From Cutaneotrichosporon cavernicola (taxonomy: Eukaryota; Basidiomycota; Tremellomycetes; Trichosporonales; Trichosporonaceae), in assembly GCF_030864355.1 (NCBI RefSeq), contig NC_083394.1, positions 2,914,001 to 2,978,000 on the forward strand: a stretch of 64,000 nucleotides of DNA, in the 5' to 3' direction. This document shows, piece after piece, positions 10,662-23,046 of the stretch (position 1 is its first letter; each line of letters opens with the position of its first letter). Made by a program: the position numbers and the translations under genes. The notes below the pieces were generated by a model. It did not search any database. It saw nothing but the letters and a program-made list of their open reading frames with translations, and had not been told where the DNA came from.

Positions 10662-12183
10662 TTACTTGGCCTTGTCGGCGTCGCCGACCTGCTTGGCCTC
10701 GTCGGACGAGTCCTCGTCATCGGACCGGTCGTCCTTTGCGACATCGAAGAGCACGATGCGCACGAGGATGCGCCAGATGAGGAAGTACCAGAACAGGTTG
10801 ATGCACTGGAGGAGGAAGATGGGCGTGAAGATCTGCCACTTCATCCATCCGACCATCCACTTGTCGTTTAGCGGGTCGAACACCTGACGTTCCTCCCATG
10901 GGATCAGGTCGAACTGGGTGTAGACAGAGTACAGGATCTTGATGTTGAGGTAGTGGCGGAGGTAAGTCCACACGCAGACAAACACCGCAAAGGGCGGGCT
11001 CGACCAGGCTTCGTTGACGTAGTTGACGCACTTGGCAAACTGTCGTTAGCTTGAGAAATCGTACACCTTACAGCAAGGAAGATGTCCGAGACGTCCATCG
11101 TCACGAAGATGGACACGCCGATGTAGGTCAGCGAGATGCCGTAGCTCCATCCGATGAGCCAGAGGGTGACAATGTGCTGCGATTAGCAACTACGTAAAAC
11201 GCGCCCGCGCGAGCACTCACGTGCGCGACGAGCTCCTTGAAGTCCTTGCGGGGCTTCTCGATTTTGAGCGCAAGGATGATGGTCTGCTGGCACCAGTACG
11301 CAGCCTGGACGAGGTAGTACGTCTTGAGCCGCCAGGTCATCTCGCGGTGCGGGTAACCGAGCCAGAAGTTCTCGGTCTTGTACCACCATGTTGGGAGCTG
11401 CTTCATGACGAGCTGGTGTGAGCTGGGGAGACTTGTATAAACTCACAATGCCGGCAGTACCCATGATGCCAAAGTAGAAGACAGCGTAGCCCTGCTCAGT
11501 AAAGCGCATGACCTTGGAGCCCTTAATGCCGAGTTTCGTGCCCAACGGCCGGAGGATGTAGAGGGTGACGAACTGTCGGACACTACATCAGCCACACCTC
11601 GCCCGCGTACTCACAAGGACCAGAAGATGATGTAGTAGCCGATAAACACAAAGTCGAGGAGGCCCTTGGTGTACAGGCCGTTCGGGAGGCGATAGGACGG
11701 GAAGATCATCCACGCGAACGGGTTGACTTTGTACGGACCCATGAGGCCGAGGTCGATGAGCATCCACTGGTTGGCCCACAGGATGACCGGAATCATCATG
11801 AGCACAAACGCCGAGGCTGCTGTCAGTTTCGTCCGGCTCTCAGCGTACAGGGTACAAGCATCCAGCGGCCCGTCGTGAAGTCGCGCTTCATCCCCAGGCT
11901 CTTGTACCGGTCCGGCAGGTCAGATGCGCTGCGACGCGGCGCGCCCTTGCCCTTGCTTAATGGCTGCACAGTCTCCCGCATGTTCCTGCCATCAGCCCTA
12001 TAGATTGAGTGATGACGCACATGTTCGACGTCTGCTTGTTGAGGGGAACCTGGCTGGGGGTTAGATGTTGATGAGTGAGGCCGGCGCGTGTCATGTGCGC
12101 ACGGGCCATGAGGGCAAGACGTACCGGAGTGCGCTTGTGACACTCGAGCTGCGACGCCGGCGGTTCGCGGGCGTGGCGGACAT
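10662..12183 (-). CDS. LAG1: Ceramide synthase (sphingosine N-acyltransferase), TLC domain
   Basis: Eight exons give 414 aa: 12183..12125, 12053..12021, 11985..11849, 11819..11615, 11582..11447, 11412..11221, 11176..11072 and 11039..10662. Introns are 71, 35, 29 (or 32 if the second AG is used), 32, 34, 44 and 32 nt. The TLC/Lag1 domain carries the catalytic His pair (VAHHIVTLWLIGWSYG), which is itself split by an intron, and the DVSD motif downstream. Several membrane helices and an acidic, Lys-containing C-terminus (about 385-414) are typical of the family. The enzyme acylates sphingoid bases with acyl-CoA in the ER membrane. Joins were chosen so that conserved blocks (GRWMLVP, SFVRQFVTLYILRPLG, KTENFWLGYPHREM) run on unbroken. 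It shares a 571-bp divergent promoter with ARPC2. Confidence 0.93.
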
Positions 12184-12754
12184 GTTAGTCCTCTGCGTGA
12201 GTGCTGTGTGGGGGTGTGTGTGTGAATGAGGGCGGAGCGAAGGAGAAGTAAAGAGAGAAGAAGAAGGAAGAGATGGGCGGTTAAGAATGTCCTTGTCTTG
12301 TCGCGTCTCGGGATCGGGGATTGAGGACCTTTTGGTGGCTTGTATGGGTTTTAGAAACAATACTGTACTCCTGGCGCCCATCTTGACACACCTTCCTTCC
12401 ACTTCCACTCCTCAGGCTGAGGCAGGGATTAGGGATACAATTAAGGAAACGGTGGAATTTCAATAGCCTTCCAGAAATCCAATCTTTGATTCTTGAATGT
12501 ATCAGGCTTACTACCACGTGGATTGAGAATGACGCGGCAAAGTTCAGAGCTGCCGGGTGCTGTGCCTCTGCGTCACTGGATCACTGGCCCATGACCCACT
12601 GGCCTGGCCACGCACCACGCACACCAAGAACTCGAGCCTCGTCTCCACCACCATCTTCCAACTCCTCCGACCCCTCCGCTCCCCTCCATCCCGCTATTCC
12701 ACTCCTCATAGGACAAGCTCCGGAGAGCCCCCACCGACCTCGACGCTGCCCACC
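12184..12754. promoter_or_regulatory. Divergent promoter region of LAG1 and ARPC2
   Basis: A 571-bp gap separates the two divergent start codons. It is C/T-rich close to each ATG. No defined motif is claimed. Confidence 0.5.
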
Positions 12755-14134
12755 ATGATCCTTTTGGAGGTACGTCCGTCGCGCGATCACGCTAACCCAG
12801 TCCCACAACGTCATCATCCATGATGTCCTCTCCGACCGCTTTGAGAGGTGCGCCCGACACTTCCCACTGCGTTTGCGTTTGCTGACTTTAGGCCCTCGCG
12901 CGCGGACATTCAGTTCGTTGACTTTGACGCAGTGCGCTTCCACCTCTCGACGCCCGAGTCCAAGACTGTCATTGTTCTGTCCATGGCGATCGAGTGCTGG
13001 TCCGACCTGGCCAAGTACGGCGCACGCGAGAGCCTCGAGAAGGAGTATGCAGGGTACATTGTCCCCGAGTCGGAGACTGAGCCCGAGTACAATGTGTCAC
13101 TGGCCATCGACCTGGAGCGTCTCCCCGCGACTCAAGGTGAGTTCCCGTCCTCCATCTCACTCCCCAATTACGTCGTTCTGACGCCCAGACGAGCGCGCTG
13201 AGCTCATCCGCCACATCTCCCTAATCAAGCGCAACGCCATTGCTGCGCCGTTCAACGCCGCGTTCGAGGAGCAGAAAGCACTCCAGGCCAACTATAAGGA
13301 CGCGGCGGGTGCGCAGATGGCCGACGCGGGGCAGCAGGAGACCAAGGGCGAGCTGATGACGATCAACCACCGCGACGGAGAGGCCATCTTTGTGCGCGCG
13401 TCTCACGACCGCGTCACTGTCATCTTCTCGACTGTCTTCAAGGAGGAGACGGACCGCATCTTCGGCCGCGTCTTCCTGCAGGAGTTTTACGACGCGCGCA
13501 AGCTCCAGTCTTTGCAGAGCGCGCCGCAGGTCACGTACTCGAACCGCGAGCCGCCGCTTGAGATCCGCCATCTCCCTGGGCTGAAGAGACACGAGAATGT
13601 TGGATACGTCACCTTCAGTGAGTCCACGGCTTTTATGGGGCCGCAGGCGAGTACAGGACAGGGCGGTATGGAAGGGACGGTGGGCGCCTGTTACCCAGTT
13701 GATGGAGGAGCCCGGAGGTTGAGTGACGGAGTGACCGCTCTCTGGTGATCACGCTCCGCGAAGCTGAGGTATTCTTGGGCAGTCAGCGATCTGTCCTTGT
13801 ACTTCACAATCTTTCGTCGTCTTAACCCTCCAACTGCCGCCCTTGCTCATGTCTTGTGTCTCCTGTGCCTCAGTCTCCATTGTGTCGCATTCGACTAACC
13901 CCAGTCCTCGCTCCCCGCCACTTTGCCAACCCGGCGCAGGCGTTCTCGACCATCTCCCACATCCAGCTCTTCCGCGACTACCTGCACTACCACATCAAGT
14001 GCTCCAAGGCATACATGCAGTCGCGCATGCGCTTCCGCGTCGCCGAGTTCCTCAAGGTGCTCAACCGCGCCAAGCCCGAGTCGGAGGAGAAGGAGCGCCG
14101 GACCGTCACGGGCCGCACGTTCCGTTCGCGCTAG
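12755..14134 (+). CDS. ARC35: Arp2/3 complex 34 kDa subunit (ARPC2)
   Basis: Five exons give 321 aa: 12755..12769, 12801..12847, 12892..13136, 13189..13617 and 13905..14134. Family blocks are clear: MILLESHNVI at the start, [12 protein letters not shown], a middle domain with [17 protein letters not shown], then [10 protein letters not shown] and [15 protein letters not shown]. The C-terminal helix is [16 protein letters not shown]. With ARPC4 this subunit forms the core that holds Arp2 and Arp3 and nucleates branched actin at endocytic patches. The first exon is only 15 nt and the first intron 31 nt, while the last intron is 287 nt, far longer than its neighbours. The length fits the family (about 300 aa). 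Confidence 0.95.
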
Positions 14135-15860
14135 AGAGGTTTCGTTGTAGAGACTGCGAGAGGCAATGTACAGATTACAGGAAGCAGCCCAAGGCCCGCA
14201 ACTAGGTACCTCACGAGCATAACTCTGGGACGCAAAAGCTCATTGGCGCCAACTTGTTGAAAGCGGAGGAAGAAAGCCAAGTGGAGAGCAGCTAACCGTC
14301 AGCACATGTTCTCTGACAACGTCGCTGGTGCTGAACCCCAGTCCACCCACATATCCCACTTACTCAAACGACCAAGAGTCAGCCTGTGAATGCCCACGCA
14401 GTCGAGGCCAAGAGGCACAGCGGCAGTGCTTGATTTCATTAGCCTACGCCCCGCCAACCCAAACCAGCCTGCACGTCCATCGGGCACGACACTGACCGTG
14501 AATTGTAGAGTGTCGTCTGACCAGACCGCACAACTTGTGGCCTGTGGTTGTTCGAGAACGCGTGACATGCTGATGACAACTGGCCAACGTCATCGTTACC
14601 AGTTGCCTGTCCAAATGAGTACGCGCGAGTAATGCGCGTCGCACGACTCTCGAGCCGAGAATTGAGCAGCAGCGTCTGGGATGGGCTTGCTTGCGTATAC
14701 TCCAAGCCGAACGACCCAGGCAACCCCCTTTCCAAACCGGATCACATACCCCTCAGCTATCGGTGACAATCTCCGCCAGCGCCCCGTTCATGTCTCAATG
14801 TGCTCGCTGCGCTCAGGAATGAAACCAAGATTCAAAAAACAAAACGAGTCAACTCGGTGTTCATTAACTGTCTGGTTCAGCAGCTGACCAGCAGAGCATG
14901 TAGACTAGACTCGCAACTCTGGTACTCTGGGAGCAACATGTTGCGAGCTAGCTTGTGAGCATGTGCGGTTTTGTTGGGTATGCGGGTGTGCCAAGTCCTG
15001 AATGTGACCCAACCCACCAGCCGCATCCGCCAGGGACAGTACTCTGTTTGGTCAGTCTTGGTTACAAGCCCAAACCTTGGTGAGATTAGCAGACAATTGA
15101 TTTGATATTTGGTTCCGTTATTAGTATGTGGGCGCGACGGATTTACTTTCTTTGGAGTGGTGGTGTTTGGAGCATGTCCAGCCTTCGCCCTCGTGTTGCC
15201 ACTCTCCTTACTACCCTATGCCCTAGTAGTACCTGAATTAGACCCCCCAAAGCTCAACCCAAATGGCAGGGTGAAGAGTGACCAAGTAAACCTCAAACAT
15301 CCGTCCCATCCTATCCTATCCTATGCTAGGTCACTCTTGGCTCTGTATTAGCATTCATCCCAACAAACATCAACCACTCGCACCTACTTAGACTTGTCTT
15401 TCTCCCTCTCCTCTTCTCTCTTCTCATCCTCATCCTCATCTTCATCCTCATCCTCATCCTCATCCTCATTCTCATCCTCAGCTCTTCCTTACATCTCTCC
15501 TCTCCCTCCTATATTGTCCATCTATTCTCCCTCCTCATTCACAACCCCTTTCCCCCTTTCCCCCTTATCCCCTCCCCACTCTCACAACACAACATCCTGC
15601 ATCCGGTACCAGCATCGCTAGCCTCGTTAGGCAGCGCTCAGGTTTGGGGTTGCTCGCACCAAGGCTACCAAGCACTCCCCACCGTGCCCTCCACATCTCT
15701 TCCTTGCTCCTAATCATCATCCCAGTCTTGTATCAGGCATCACCTGGACTAGACGACGGCACGCCGCCGACATAGCCCACTCTCCGCCTGGCACATCACA
15801 TACTCTACCCTCTACCCCGAACAGCGGTACCTACTGCCCGCGTTTCCCATTCATCCAAAC
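14135..15860. other. Long intergenic region upstream of the B-type cyclin
   Basis: No coding region is recognised in about 1.7 kb. The distal half (15390-15610) is strongly pyrimidine-rich with a TCATCC microsatellite and probably forms the leader or core promoter of the cyclin. No RNA gene is seen. Confidence 0.5.
15424..15480 (+). repeat. TCATCC microsatellite
   Basis: About nine near-perfect six-base units (TCATCC, with TCTTCA and TTCTCA variants) lie in the pyrimidine-rich leader, roughly 400 bp before the cyclin start. Confidence 0.85.
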
Positions 15861-17541
15861 ATGAACCGAGTGAGTACACCTTCCCTTTACACCACCCAGG
15901 AGGCGTCCCATCGCACATGCTAACAATTCAGACGGCCAACCCCCGCCGAGCGGCAACCCGTCGACTCAACGACGAGAACGTCATTCCACGAGCTACCAAT
16001 GCCGTGCGAGCAGCCAAGCCAACAACGCGCAGTGGCATTACCCAGAAGGAAGGCAACATCAAGGAGGTCAACGGCAAGGTCGACTCCAAGCGCACTCGGA
16101 ACGCCCTCGGGGCAATTGGTGTAAGTTGTTTGGCGTGTTTGTTCCGATGCGCTCGGGTATTGGTATGGTGACTGACTCGCAGCACAACGAGGCTCCTGCA
16201 CCAGTCCAGAATGGTAAGTCGGCTGAATTGCCATTTGCGGTCCGACCCGCCGTCACCACAACTAACATGCATAGGCAAGGTGTCACAGACCCAGCGTCAA
16301 CCACTGGCCAACAGGTCACAGGTCCACAATGTTTACCCATCCAACACCAGACCCATCGCACCCGTCCCAGCTCGCACACGGCCAGACCGCGCCACGGCGG
16401 TCGGGGACAGGGGGGACTTTATGGCGGGCATGGACGTCGACCACGGGATCATGCTCGACGAGGCGTTCGAGACAGATGATGACACTGTGCGAGCGATGAG
16501 CGACGACGAGCTCGACATGGAAGAAGAAGACTGGACACGGTTGTCTACAGAGGAGGCGATCAACGCCGACAACGAGATCGACCGGATCAGGCTTCACTTT
16601 GAAGACGACATCGACGAGTTTGACACGACAATGGTGGCAGAGTACGCCGACGAGATTTTCAAGCACATGGAAATCATGGAGGTGGGGTACCCCTGTCGGC
16701 CATTGCTAACGCCCTAGGGGTTGGTCATGCCGAACCCCAACTACATGGCGTTCCAGACAGAGACGGACTGGTGAGTGCGGCTTGTTTGCTTGTTTGGCGT
16801 GGGCTGATCGTCAGGACGATGCGCACAACCCTGATTGACTGGTTGTTGCAGGTGCACATGCGGTACCACATGCTTCCAGAGACGCTTTGGATTGCCGTAA
16901 ACATCATTGACCGCTTCCTGTCTGTGCGGGTTGTGTCACTGAGCAAGCTTCAGCTTGTAGGCGTGACAGCCATGTTCATCGCCGCCAAGTACGAGGAGAT
17001 TTTGGCGCCCAGTGTCGACGAGTTTGTCTTCATGACCGAGAACGGCTACACCAAGGACGACATTCTCAAGGGCGAGCGCATCGTCCTTCAGACTCTCGAC
17101 TTCAACGTGTCGCAGTACTGCTCGCCATACTCGTGGGTGCGCCGCATCTCCAAAGCGGACGACTACGACATCCAGACGCGAACACTCTCAAAGTTCCTCA
17201 TGGAGGTGACGCTGCTCGACCACCGCTTCCTGCGCTGCAAGCCGAGTATGATCGCGGCCATCGGCATGTACCTCTCGCGCAAGATGCTCGGGGGGACGTG
17301 GGACGACGCTTTCGTCTTCTACTCGAACTTCACGGAGCGCCAGCTCATCCCTGGTGCCGTGCTTCTCTGCGAGCGGCTTGTCGAGGAGGGTTTCGACAAG
17401 GTCTACGTCTACAAGAAGTACGCGAACAAGAAGTTCCTGAGAGCCTCGACGTTTGCCGTCGACTGGGCTCACACCCACGCCGAGACGACCTGGGCTTCTC
17501 GTAAGTCGTCACAACGAGCCAAGCTGACCGCAGAAGAATGA
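15861..17541 (+). CDS. G2/M B-type cyclin
   Basis: Exons are 15861..15869, 15932..16120, 16183..16213, 16275..16681, 16718..16770 and 16815..17541, 471 aa. The first exon encodes only three residues. A destruction box RNALGAIG (59-66) is followed at once by an intron. An acidic linker leads to the cyclin box (MRTTLIDWLLQVH, then FLSVRVVSLSKLQLVG and AAKYEEI) and the second fold (QTRTLSKFLMEVTLLD). This marks a Clb/Cdc13-type activator of Cdk1 destroyed by APC/C. The last ten codons contain GTAAGT at 17501 and CTGAC plus AG at 17533. Removing this 33-nt segment keeps the frame and the same stop, so the end may be either ASRKSSQ...AEE or ASQE. The gene converges with EFR3 across a 398-bp gap in which I see nothing. 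Confidence 0.93.
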
Positions 17542-17939
17542 AACGGACCCTGTATTTGCCCGTGTCTCGCGCCGCCGCGCGCTCTGTATAAGCACACACG
17601 ATCGTCTCGTGCGCTAATTTGTCTGCGTGAACTGGCCAGATCTAGTCTTTTGTGACGCCTATCTCGTGTCCATCGTGCGCCTAGTGCCAGTCTCCTGCCC
17701 CGTATCCTTTCCATCATTCTCCCGCATTACCTCGTCAGTAGGCTTGTGCCCTTTAGCCCCATGTCATGGCATCGATATAAGAGAGGGTATGGTGTGATCG
17801 CTGATCGCTGATTGTAATAATGGTGTGGCTTGATTGCAATATGGGGACTCTTAAGAATGGAATCTAATGGTGGGAATATCTAATGCGTGCTAGTCCGGCA
17901 AAACAGTTTGGAAAGGGGGGTTCTCGTTCGGCCCTGTAC

Positions 17940-20900
17940 CTAAGCCGGCGCGCTGGCCGCGACGCCGCGAGGTCGCTTCTCCTTGAAGATCTCCTTGAGG
18001 ATCTCCTTGGCATCGGGCTTACCCTTTGGCGCGCCATTCGTCGGCGCGCTCGATGACATACTAGCAACGCTCTGCGCTGCGCTCCCAGTCTCCGCCCCGC
18101 CCGCAAGCGCGTCGCGGAGATCGCCTACCTCAACGGCGCGGCTAACAGGCCGTCCAAAAGACTGGTAACTGGCATTCGGGATAGCCATGAACGGCGTCGC
18201 CTCCGGTGCTGGTGCAGGGCGGGCAAACCGCTCCGTTGCGTTCCGCAACGCATCCTCGACGCTCCACTTTGCCCCGAAAACCCTGGTGATTCCCTGTGCG
18301 TCTCGTCCAGTTCCCATCTCCACAGCGGACGAGTTGGCGAAGGCGGCGGTAATATCACGCCAGTTGAGGATGGGCTGGGAGGCGGCGGCGCTCTCAGCCT
18401 CGGATTCATCACGCACGAACTCGACTGGCGTCTCGGGGCGAGGAAGTTCGCCGTCGGGCGCAGATCGGGGGTCGGGAACCACAAACGGTTCAGGTAAGCT
18501 GGCAAGGGCGTGTTCCGCCATTCCCAGAACGGAGAAGACGCCCCACGAGCGCGAGATGTGCCGCCATAGGATTAGGAGAGTTTCGCGGACAGCCCGCCGA
18601 CGCTCGAGAACATAGGCGCCAGACATGCCTGGGCGTCTGGTGAGTTCGTTACCTGCGTCACTATCCAGCGCGAATAGCATTGGCGCGGACGTCTCCAGTG
18701 CGGCGGAGGGGACGGCCGCGTGTAGCTCGCCCATGAGGGCTAGGATTGCTGCGTAGTCGAACGGCGTGGCAACGGCGTCGAAAGGCCCCGGCTCGGTAAC
18801 CGTGATGAGGCGGTTGAGCGGCAGCGAGACTCTGCGCCCACCCCGCAGAGGCTTGCGCGGCGGCGTGACGGCACCACTGCCAGGCGTTCCCGCGCCGTTG
18901 GCCGAGGCCGAGGTGGCCGCTGCCCCGGCGTGCGAGCGGTCGTTGCCATTAGGCACATGCGAAATTGTGCCGGTTGGAGTGTCGACGGGCGTGGGTTCCG
19001 ACACGACAAAGCTGACGATGCCCCCCTGGCCGCGGGGAGGAGTGCTAGCCCCGCTCCCGAGCATGTTCGCCGAGCTGGAGCGGCTCGGCGTTGGTGGGCC
19101 AGATAGCGGCTCGCCCTGCCCAAGACGGGACGACATGGCAAGCGTGTAAACTGCCGCATTGACGGCTTGGCAGAAACGTACAATGTTCGGTTCGTCGGGT
19201 CTCGGCCGCTTGTCGCGCGGCAGCTCGGTCTGGAGATAGAAGATCAGGGCACGGGCGTACGCCGCGCGGACCGGATAGCTGCTCTCGCAGAGGAGGGGGA
19301 GAGTCTCCTGCCACACCTCGGGGGCGATGGGGTTACGCCGGCCGGCGTCGCGCGCGCGAGGCATCTCGACGGCTGGACTGTCGAGGGCAAGCCCCTTGCC
19401 CTTGTCCATCGGGAGTGGGGAGGCTGGGCGCTCGCGAGCCTCGGCCTCAATCTCGTCGCCACGGTCTGCGGCGACCATCACGCCGGTAATGCAGTGGATT
19501 AGGACGCGGAGGATCTCCTGCCGCGCAGGGTTCGTGACGGGGATGCTCATCATCTGGAGGGTAGTCTCTTCTACAATGTCGTTGATCTGGTCGACATAGT
19601 AGATGTGCGTACCAAGCGATGAGACGCAGTTCACGAGCGGGGTGAGGAGCGCGTCGTTCGCGTCAAGAGCGACGCGGCGCTCAATCACAGAGATCAGGCT
19701 TGAGAGGATGTCGGTGACTGCGAGACCGACGAGGCTCACACTCGACGTGAGCACAGTCGTGACCATGGCGAGGATGCTCATGTGCTTGTCGGTTGGCGGC
19801 TGGTCGTCGGGCATGTTGACGAGGAGCTCGACGATGCGCGTGGGCACAACAAAGCGGCTCTGCAGCTGCATCGCCTGTGCGAGGGTCTCAGTGATGACGC
19901 AGCACCGCTCGACGTCACGCCACACCCCACGCTTGTCAAAGTATACCAGCACGACGTCGAGCACATGGCTCGCTTGGCTGGTGTGGCACTCAGCCACAAA
20001 CTCGTACAGGCACCGGAATGCGGCACTCGTCACATCGTCCGCGCTCGGGCCCTTCTCACCGACGACGTGCTCGCTGAGGCTCGGTGGGGGCCGGGGCCTG
20101 GAAGACACCTCGGTGATGAGGGGTCCAAGGGCGGACCGACGTCTACTCCGGTGCACGAGGCCCTTGAGCTCGCTCATAGGCGTCTCCTGCAGTACCGCTA
20201 GTAGGGCGGGCACGATGATCTGCGCCTGCCGCAGGAACTCGCCCGAACTAAACGCCGCGTCGCTCGTGCTCGCACCCGTGAGGCCGCGCAGACCGAGGAG
20301 GCGCGCGCGGCTCTGGTCCTCGTCGTCGCCCTTCTCGTTGCGCACGGTGCCGGTTGGGCCGGAGCTGGAGAACGCAGCAAACTTGGCGAGCACCTCGAGG
20401 TAGGCCGATGTGAGGGCGTCATCGACGCCGATCGACCCACCGTCCGTGCCTTGGGTGAGTGCGACGAAGCAGTTGCCAGCGCGCGAGATGGCCTCGAGGT
20501 CGACCTTGTTCGTCTGGTAGATCTTGACATCGAGAGCTGCGGATATGGCGCGCAAAGCTTGGCGAGAAAATAGGCCTATGTCGCGCTTGCACTCGGTGAG
20601 AAGCTTGTAGAGGATTACGAGGGAGATTAAGAGGGCGCTGGGGTTAGTGTTTGCAAGTCGGGCCACAGCGGGGTTGAATGGGGATGATGTGTAGAGCGGG
20701 GGATGCGTGGGAGGGCCGGGAAAGAAACGGCCCCGACCTGCGCGACTGTCACGCTGTAGGGGAGTAGGATGAGAAGAGGAAGTCGACAGCCAGACGGAGC
20801 AGACCACAAAGGGCAACGGAACAGGAAGGAAGCCTTAAGCTAGCAGGCCAAACTCACGCGCGGCTCTTGGGATACCCGCCAGTACTAGCTTTGGCCTCCT

Positions 20901-21102
20901 TGACGACGCGCTTCTCAAGTTCATCTCCTATCTTGGCGAGCGAGCTGGGCTTGTTCTTAGCATAGTAAGTGAGCTTGCTCATGTCCTGGGACATGGGCAT
21001 GAACTCTGGGCTGGACTTGACGAGGTCCTTGGAAGGCGGGTAGCAGTCTTGCAGCGCCGCGATCTCAGGGTTGAGCTGCGTGCAGCATCCAAGGCAGCCC
21101 AT
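17940..21102 (-). CDS. EFR3: Efr3, plasma-membrane anchor of the Stt4 PI4-kinase complex
   Basis: Two exons, 21102..20858 and 20637..17940, give 980 aa. The N-terminus MGCLGCC carries a cysteine cluster suited to palmitoylation, then LQDCYPP and a conserved helical block (LTYYAKNKPSSLAKIGDEL). Exon 2 continues the alpha-helical repeat (ALLISLVILYKLLTECKRDIGLFSRQ). The C-terminal third is Ser/Pro-rich with conserved helices at the end (AKEILKEIFKEKRP). Efr3 with Ypp1 recruits Stt4 to make plasma-membrane PI4P. The intron is 220 nt and ends CACTAACCCCAG. A spurious ATG inside it opens a frame that is not the true start. The length is near that of fungal orthologues. Confidence 0.88.
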
Positions 21103-21686
21103 AGTGGCGAGCACCCGTTGAGCGCAGCGGGTGAAGAGGGGTGAGGGGGAGGTGAGGGGGGAGGTTGGGCTGACTAGGACAACGGATTAGAGAGTGTGAG
21201 AGCTCGGCCGTCGACACAAGTTTGACGCACGAGCCTAGGATGGATCGGGCCTAGGATGAGGGAGTGTGAAATACAAAGACCGGGCCTGCTGAATGCTTGT
21301 CCGTGAGGTCGATGTTGTCTCTGCTGGAAGTGATGGATTGATGACGAACAAGTCGAGGTAGGCGAACGTGCCTCATCCGACATCCGTCGAACCGCGCAAA
21401 TGGGTTGGGTAATGTTTCCGAAGTACTGGGTAATTGATTCATTAGAGTCTGTGTTGTTTCAATTACAGTGCCTGGGGTGCGTGCGGTCATTCACAGCTTG
21501 GCCACAGAATCGGAAGCAGTTGATCATGCATCCGTCCATCTCCCAAGCACAACAAACTACTAAACACCCTATTAACGACACCACAACTACAGAATCGCCA
21601 TGTCGCGAAGCGAGTTACGCACTACCATCAGTGTCTCGCCCGCTTAGCTTGGAGCCAACTGTCGATCCACGCATTCCGTCTGTTGC
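21103..21686. other. Intergenic between EFR3 start and G-alpha end
   Basis: This is the EFR3 promoter and the 3' flank of the G-alpha gene, 584 bp. No further feature is recognised. Confidence 0.5.
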
Positions 21687-23046
21687 TCAAGAAATGCGCA
21701 CGTTGATGAACATGGCTGTTACACCTTCCCACCTTCCCGCGCCGTTCGCACCACTCGCACATCGCACTCACCAATCGTATCCGTCACCGCCGCCATGACG
21801 ACCTTGAGCTGTTGCTGATCCGTGGCCGTCGTCACACTGACTCAGCCCTGCCCCCAAGCCTGCCACTCACTGCACATATATCTCCTTGTTTATGTTGTGG
21901 TTGAGACTGCGGAACTTCTTCTTAAAGTACTCGACCGCGTCGTTGTACGACCCCGGCTTGCCGGGGAAGTCCGGGAACCATGTAGAGACCTGCTGCTTGG
22001 GGTCCTTGATCTTCTCTACCAGTAGGTCGGCCTTGTTAAGGAAGAGAATCATCGAGCTCTTGATGAACCCTGCCATCAGCTGGGTAAGAAGGTGAAGGCG
22101 ACATACATTGCGAGTTGACGATGCTCTCCCACAGCGCAAGTGCTTCGTGCATGCCATTGCTGTCGCGGTCCTCGATGAGGCATGAGTTATAGTCGCTGAG
22201 GGCGGCCAGGAAGATGATCGACGTGACATTTTCGAAACAGCTCGCCCTGGTGTCAGCTAACTGACAGCCAATCAGCTGACCATTTACGCCGCTCGGAGCG
22301 TTGCCCGCCAACATCGAAGAGGCGGAAGGTGAGGTTGCTGATCTCGAAGCGCGTTTCGGAGATACCGGTCGTCTTGGAACGCACGCGCAGAATGTCCTCG
22401 TTTGTCGGCTTGTATTCGCGATCAAACAGGCGATCGAGGTCGGCGTAGAAACTGGGTAAGCCTGTCCGTGTTGATTTCTCACTAGGGCATGTTCTCCTGC
22501 AGCGCAAACTCGTACGCGAGTGCATAGCAAGACTGCACCCCGGGATCGTCCCACAGTCTCTTGAGGCCATGCAGGTAATGCAGGGGAAAAGCCTCGCCCG
22601 TGTTGATCGGGTACTCGTTGTCAACCAAGGAGATGAACGGCCGGTTCTCGTGCGCGACCTGCATCGCCTCCTCGTCCATCGTGTCGATGATGCTGCGCAT
22701 CCCGTCGACAATGTTGGCGAAGACGATTTTGCTGCCATTAGCCCAACCTTTGGTTTGCTCACCGATAGTCCTCGATCTCATCGGGGGCGAACGACCTGGC
22801 GTGGATATATCGCATCTGCTTCAAAACGGTCGACTTGCCCGACGCACCCGAGCCGAGGAGCAGTAGCTTGACCTCGCCCTGGAGACGCTTCTCCTCCTGC
22901 TGCGTAAGCTTGCGCTCAGCCCGTGCCAGCCGCCATCTCAAGAACAGGCCGGTGCTAACCTCGCGGAGCTGCTTGTCGATCTCGCGAGACGTGGCACCAC
23001 TCGGTGCGTCTTCTGTCAAGTTGGCCTTGGAGACACAAGCGCCCAT
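21687..23046 (-). CDS. Heterotrimeric G-protein alpha subunit, atypical
   Basis: Exons are 23046..22763, 22731..22483, 22451..22281, 22246..22107, 22069..21871, 21836..21772 and 21715..21687, 378 aa. MGACVSK gives the myristoylation Gly2 and palmitoylation Cys4. The P-loop is GSGASGKST (65-73), where nearly all G-alphas have Glu at position 68 and here it is Ala. The switch I arginine (RSKTTGI), DVGGQ with the catalytic Gln, and NKAD are present. The G5 motif is TTATD instead of TCATD. The last exon was inferred from a 56-nt intron and gives the ending [12 protein letters not shown], which lacks the usual C-terminal Cys/Gly-Leu receptor tail, so this end is the least certain part. Introns 1-5 are 31-37 nt. 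Function: receptor-coupled signalling at the plasma membrane, subgroup not assigned. Confidence 0.88.

Noticed and set aside
11573..11582. Using the AG at 11573 as acceptor of LAG1 intron 4
   Set aside because: It breaks the frame. The AG at 11583 keeps it and yields the conserved SFVRQFVTLY block.
17940..20100. Several plus-strand ORFs over EFR3 (for example 19603-20403)
   Set aside because: Shadow frames of the EFR3 coding strand with no domain.
20638..20816. Alternative EFR3 start inside the first intron
   Set aside because: The conserved N-terminal exon (MGCLGCC, LQDCYPP) at 21102-20858 joins perfectly at 20637, so the frame upstream of 20637 is intron.
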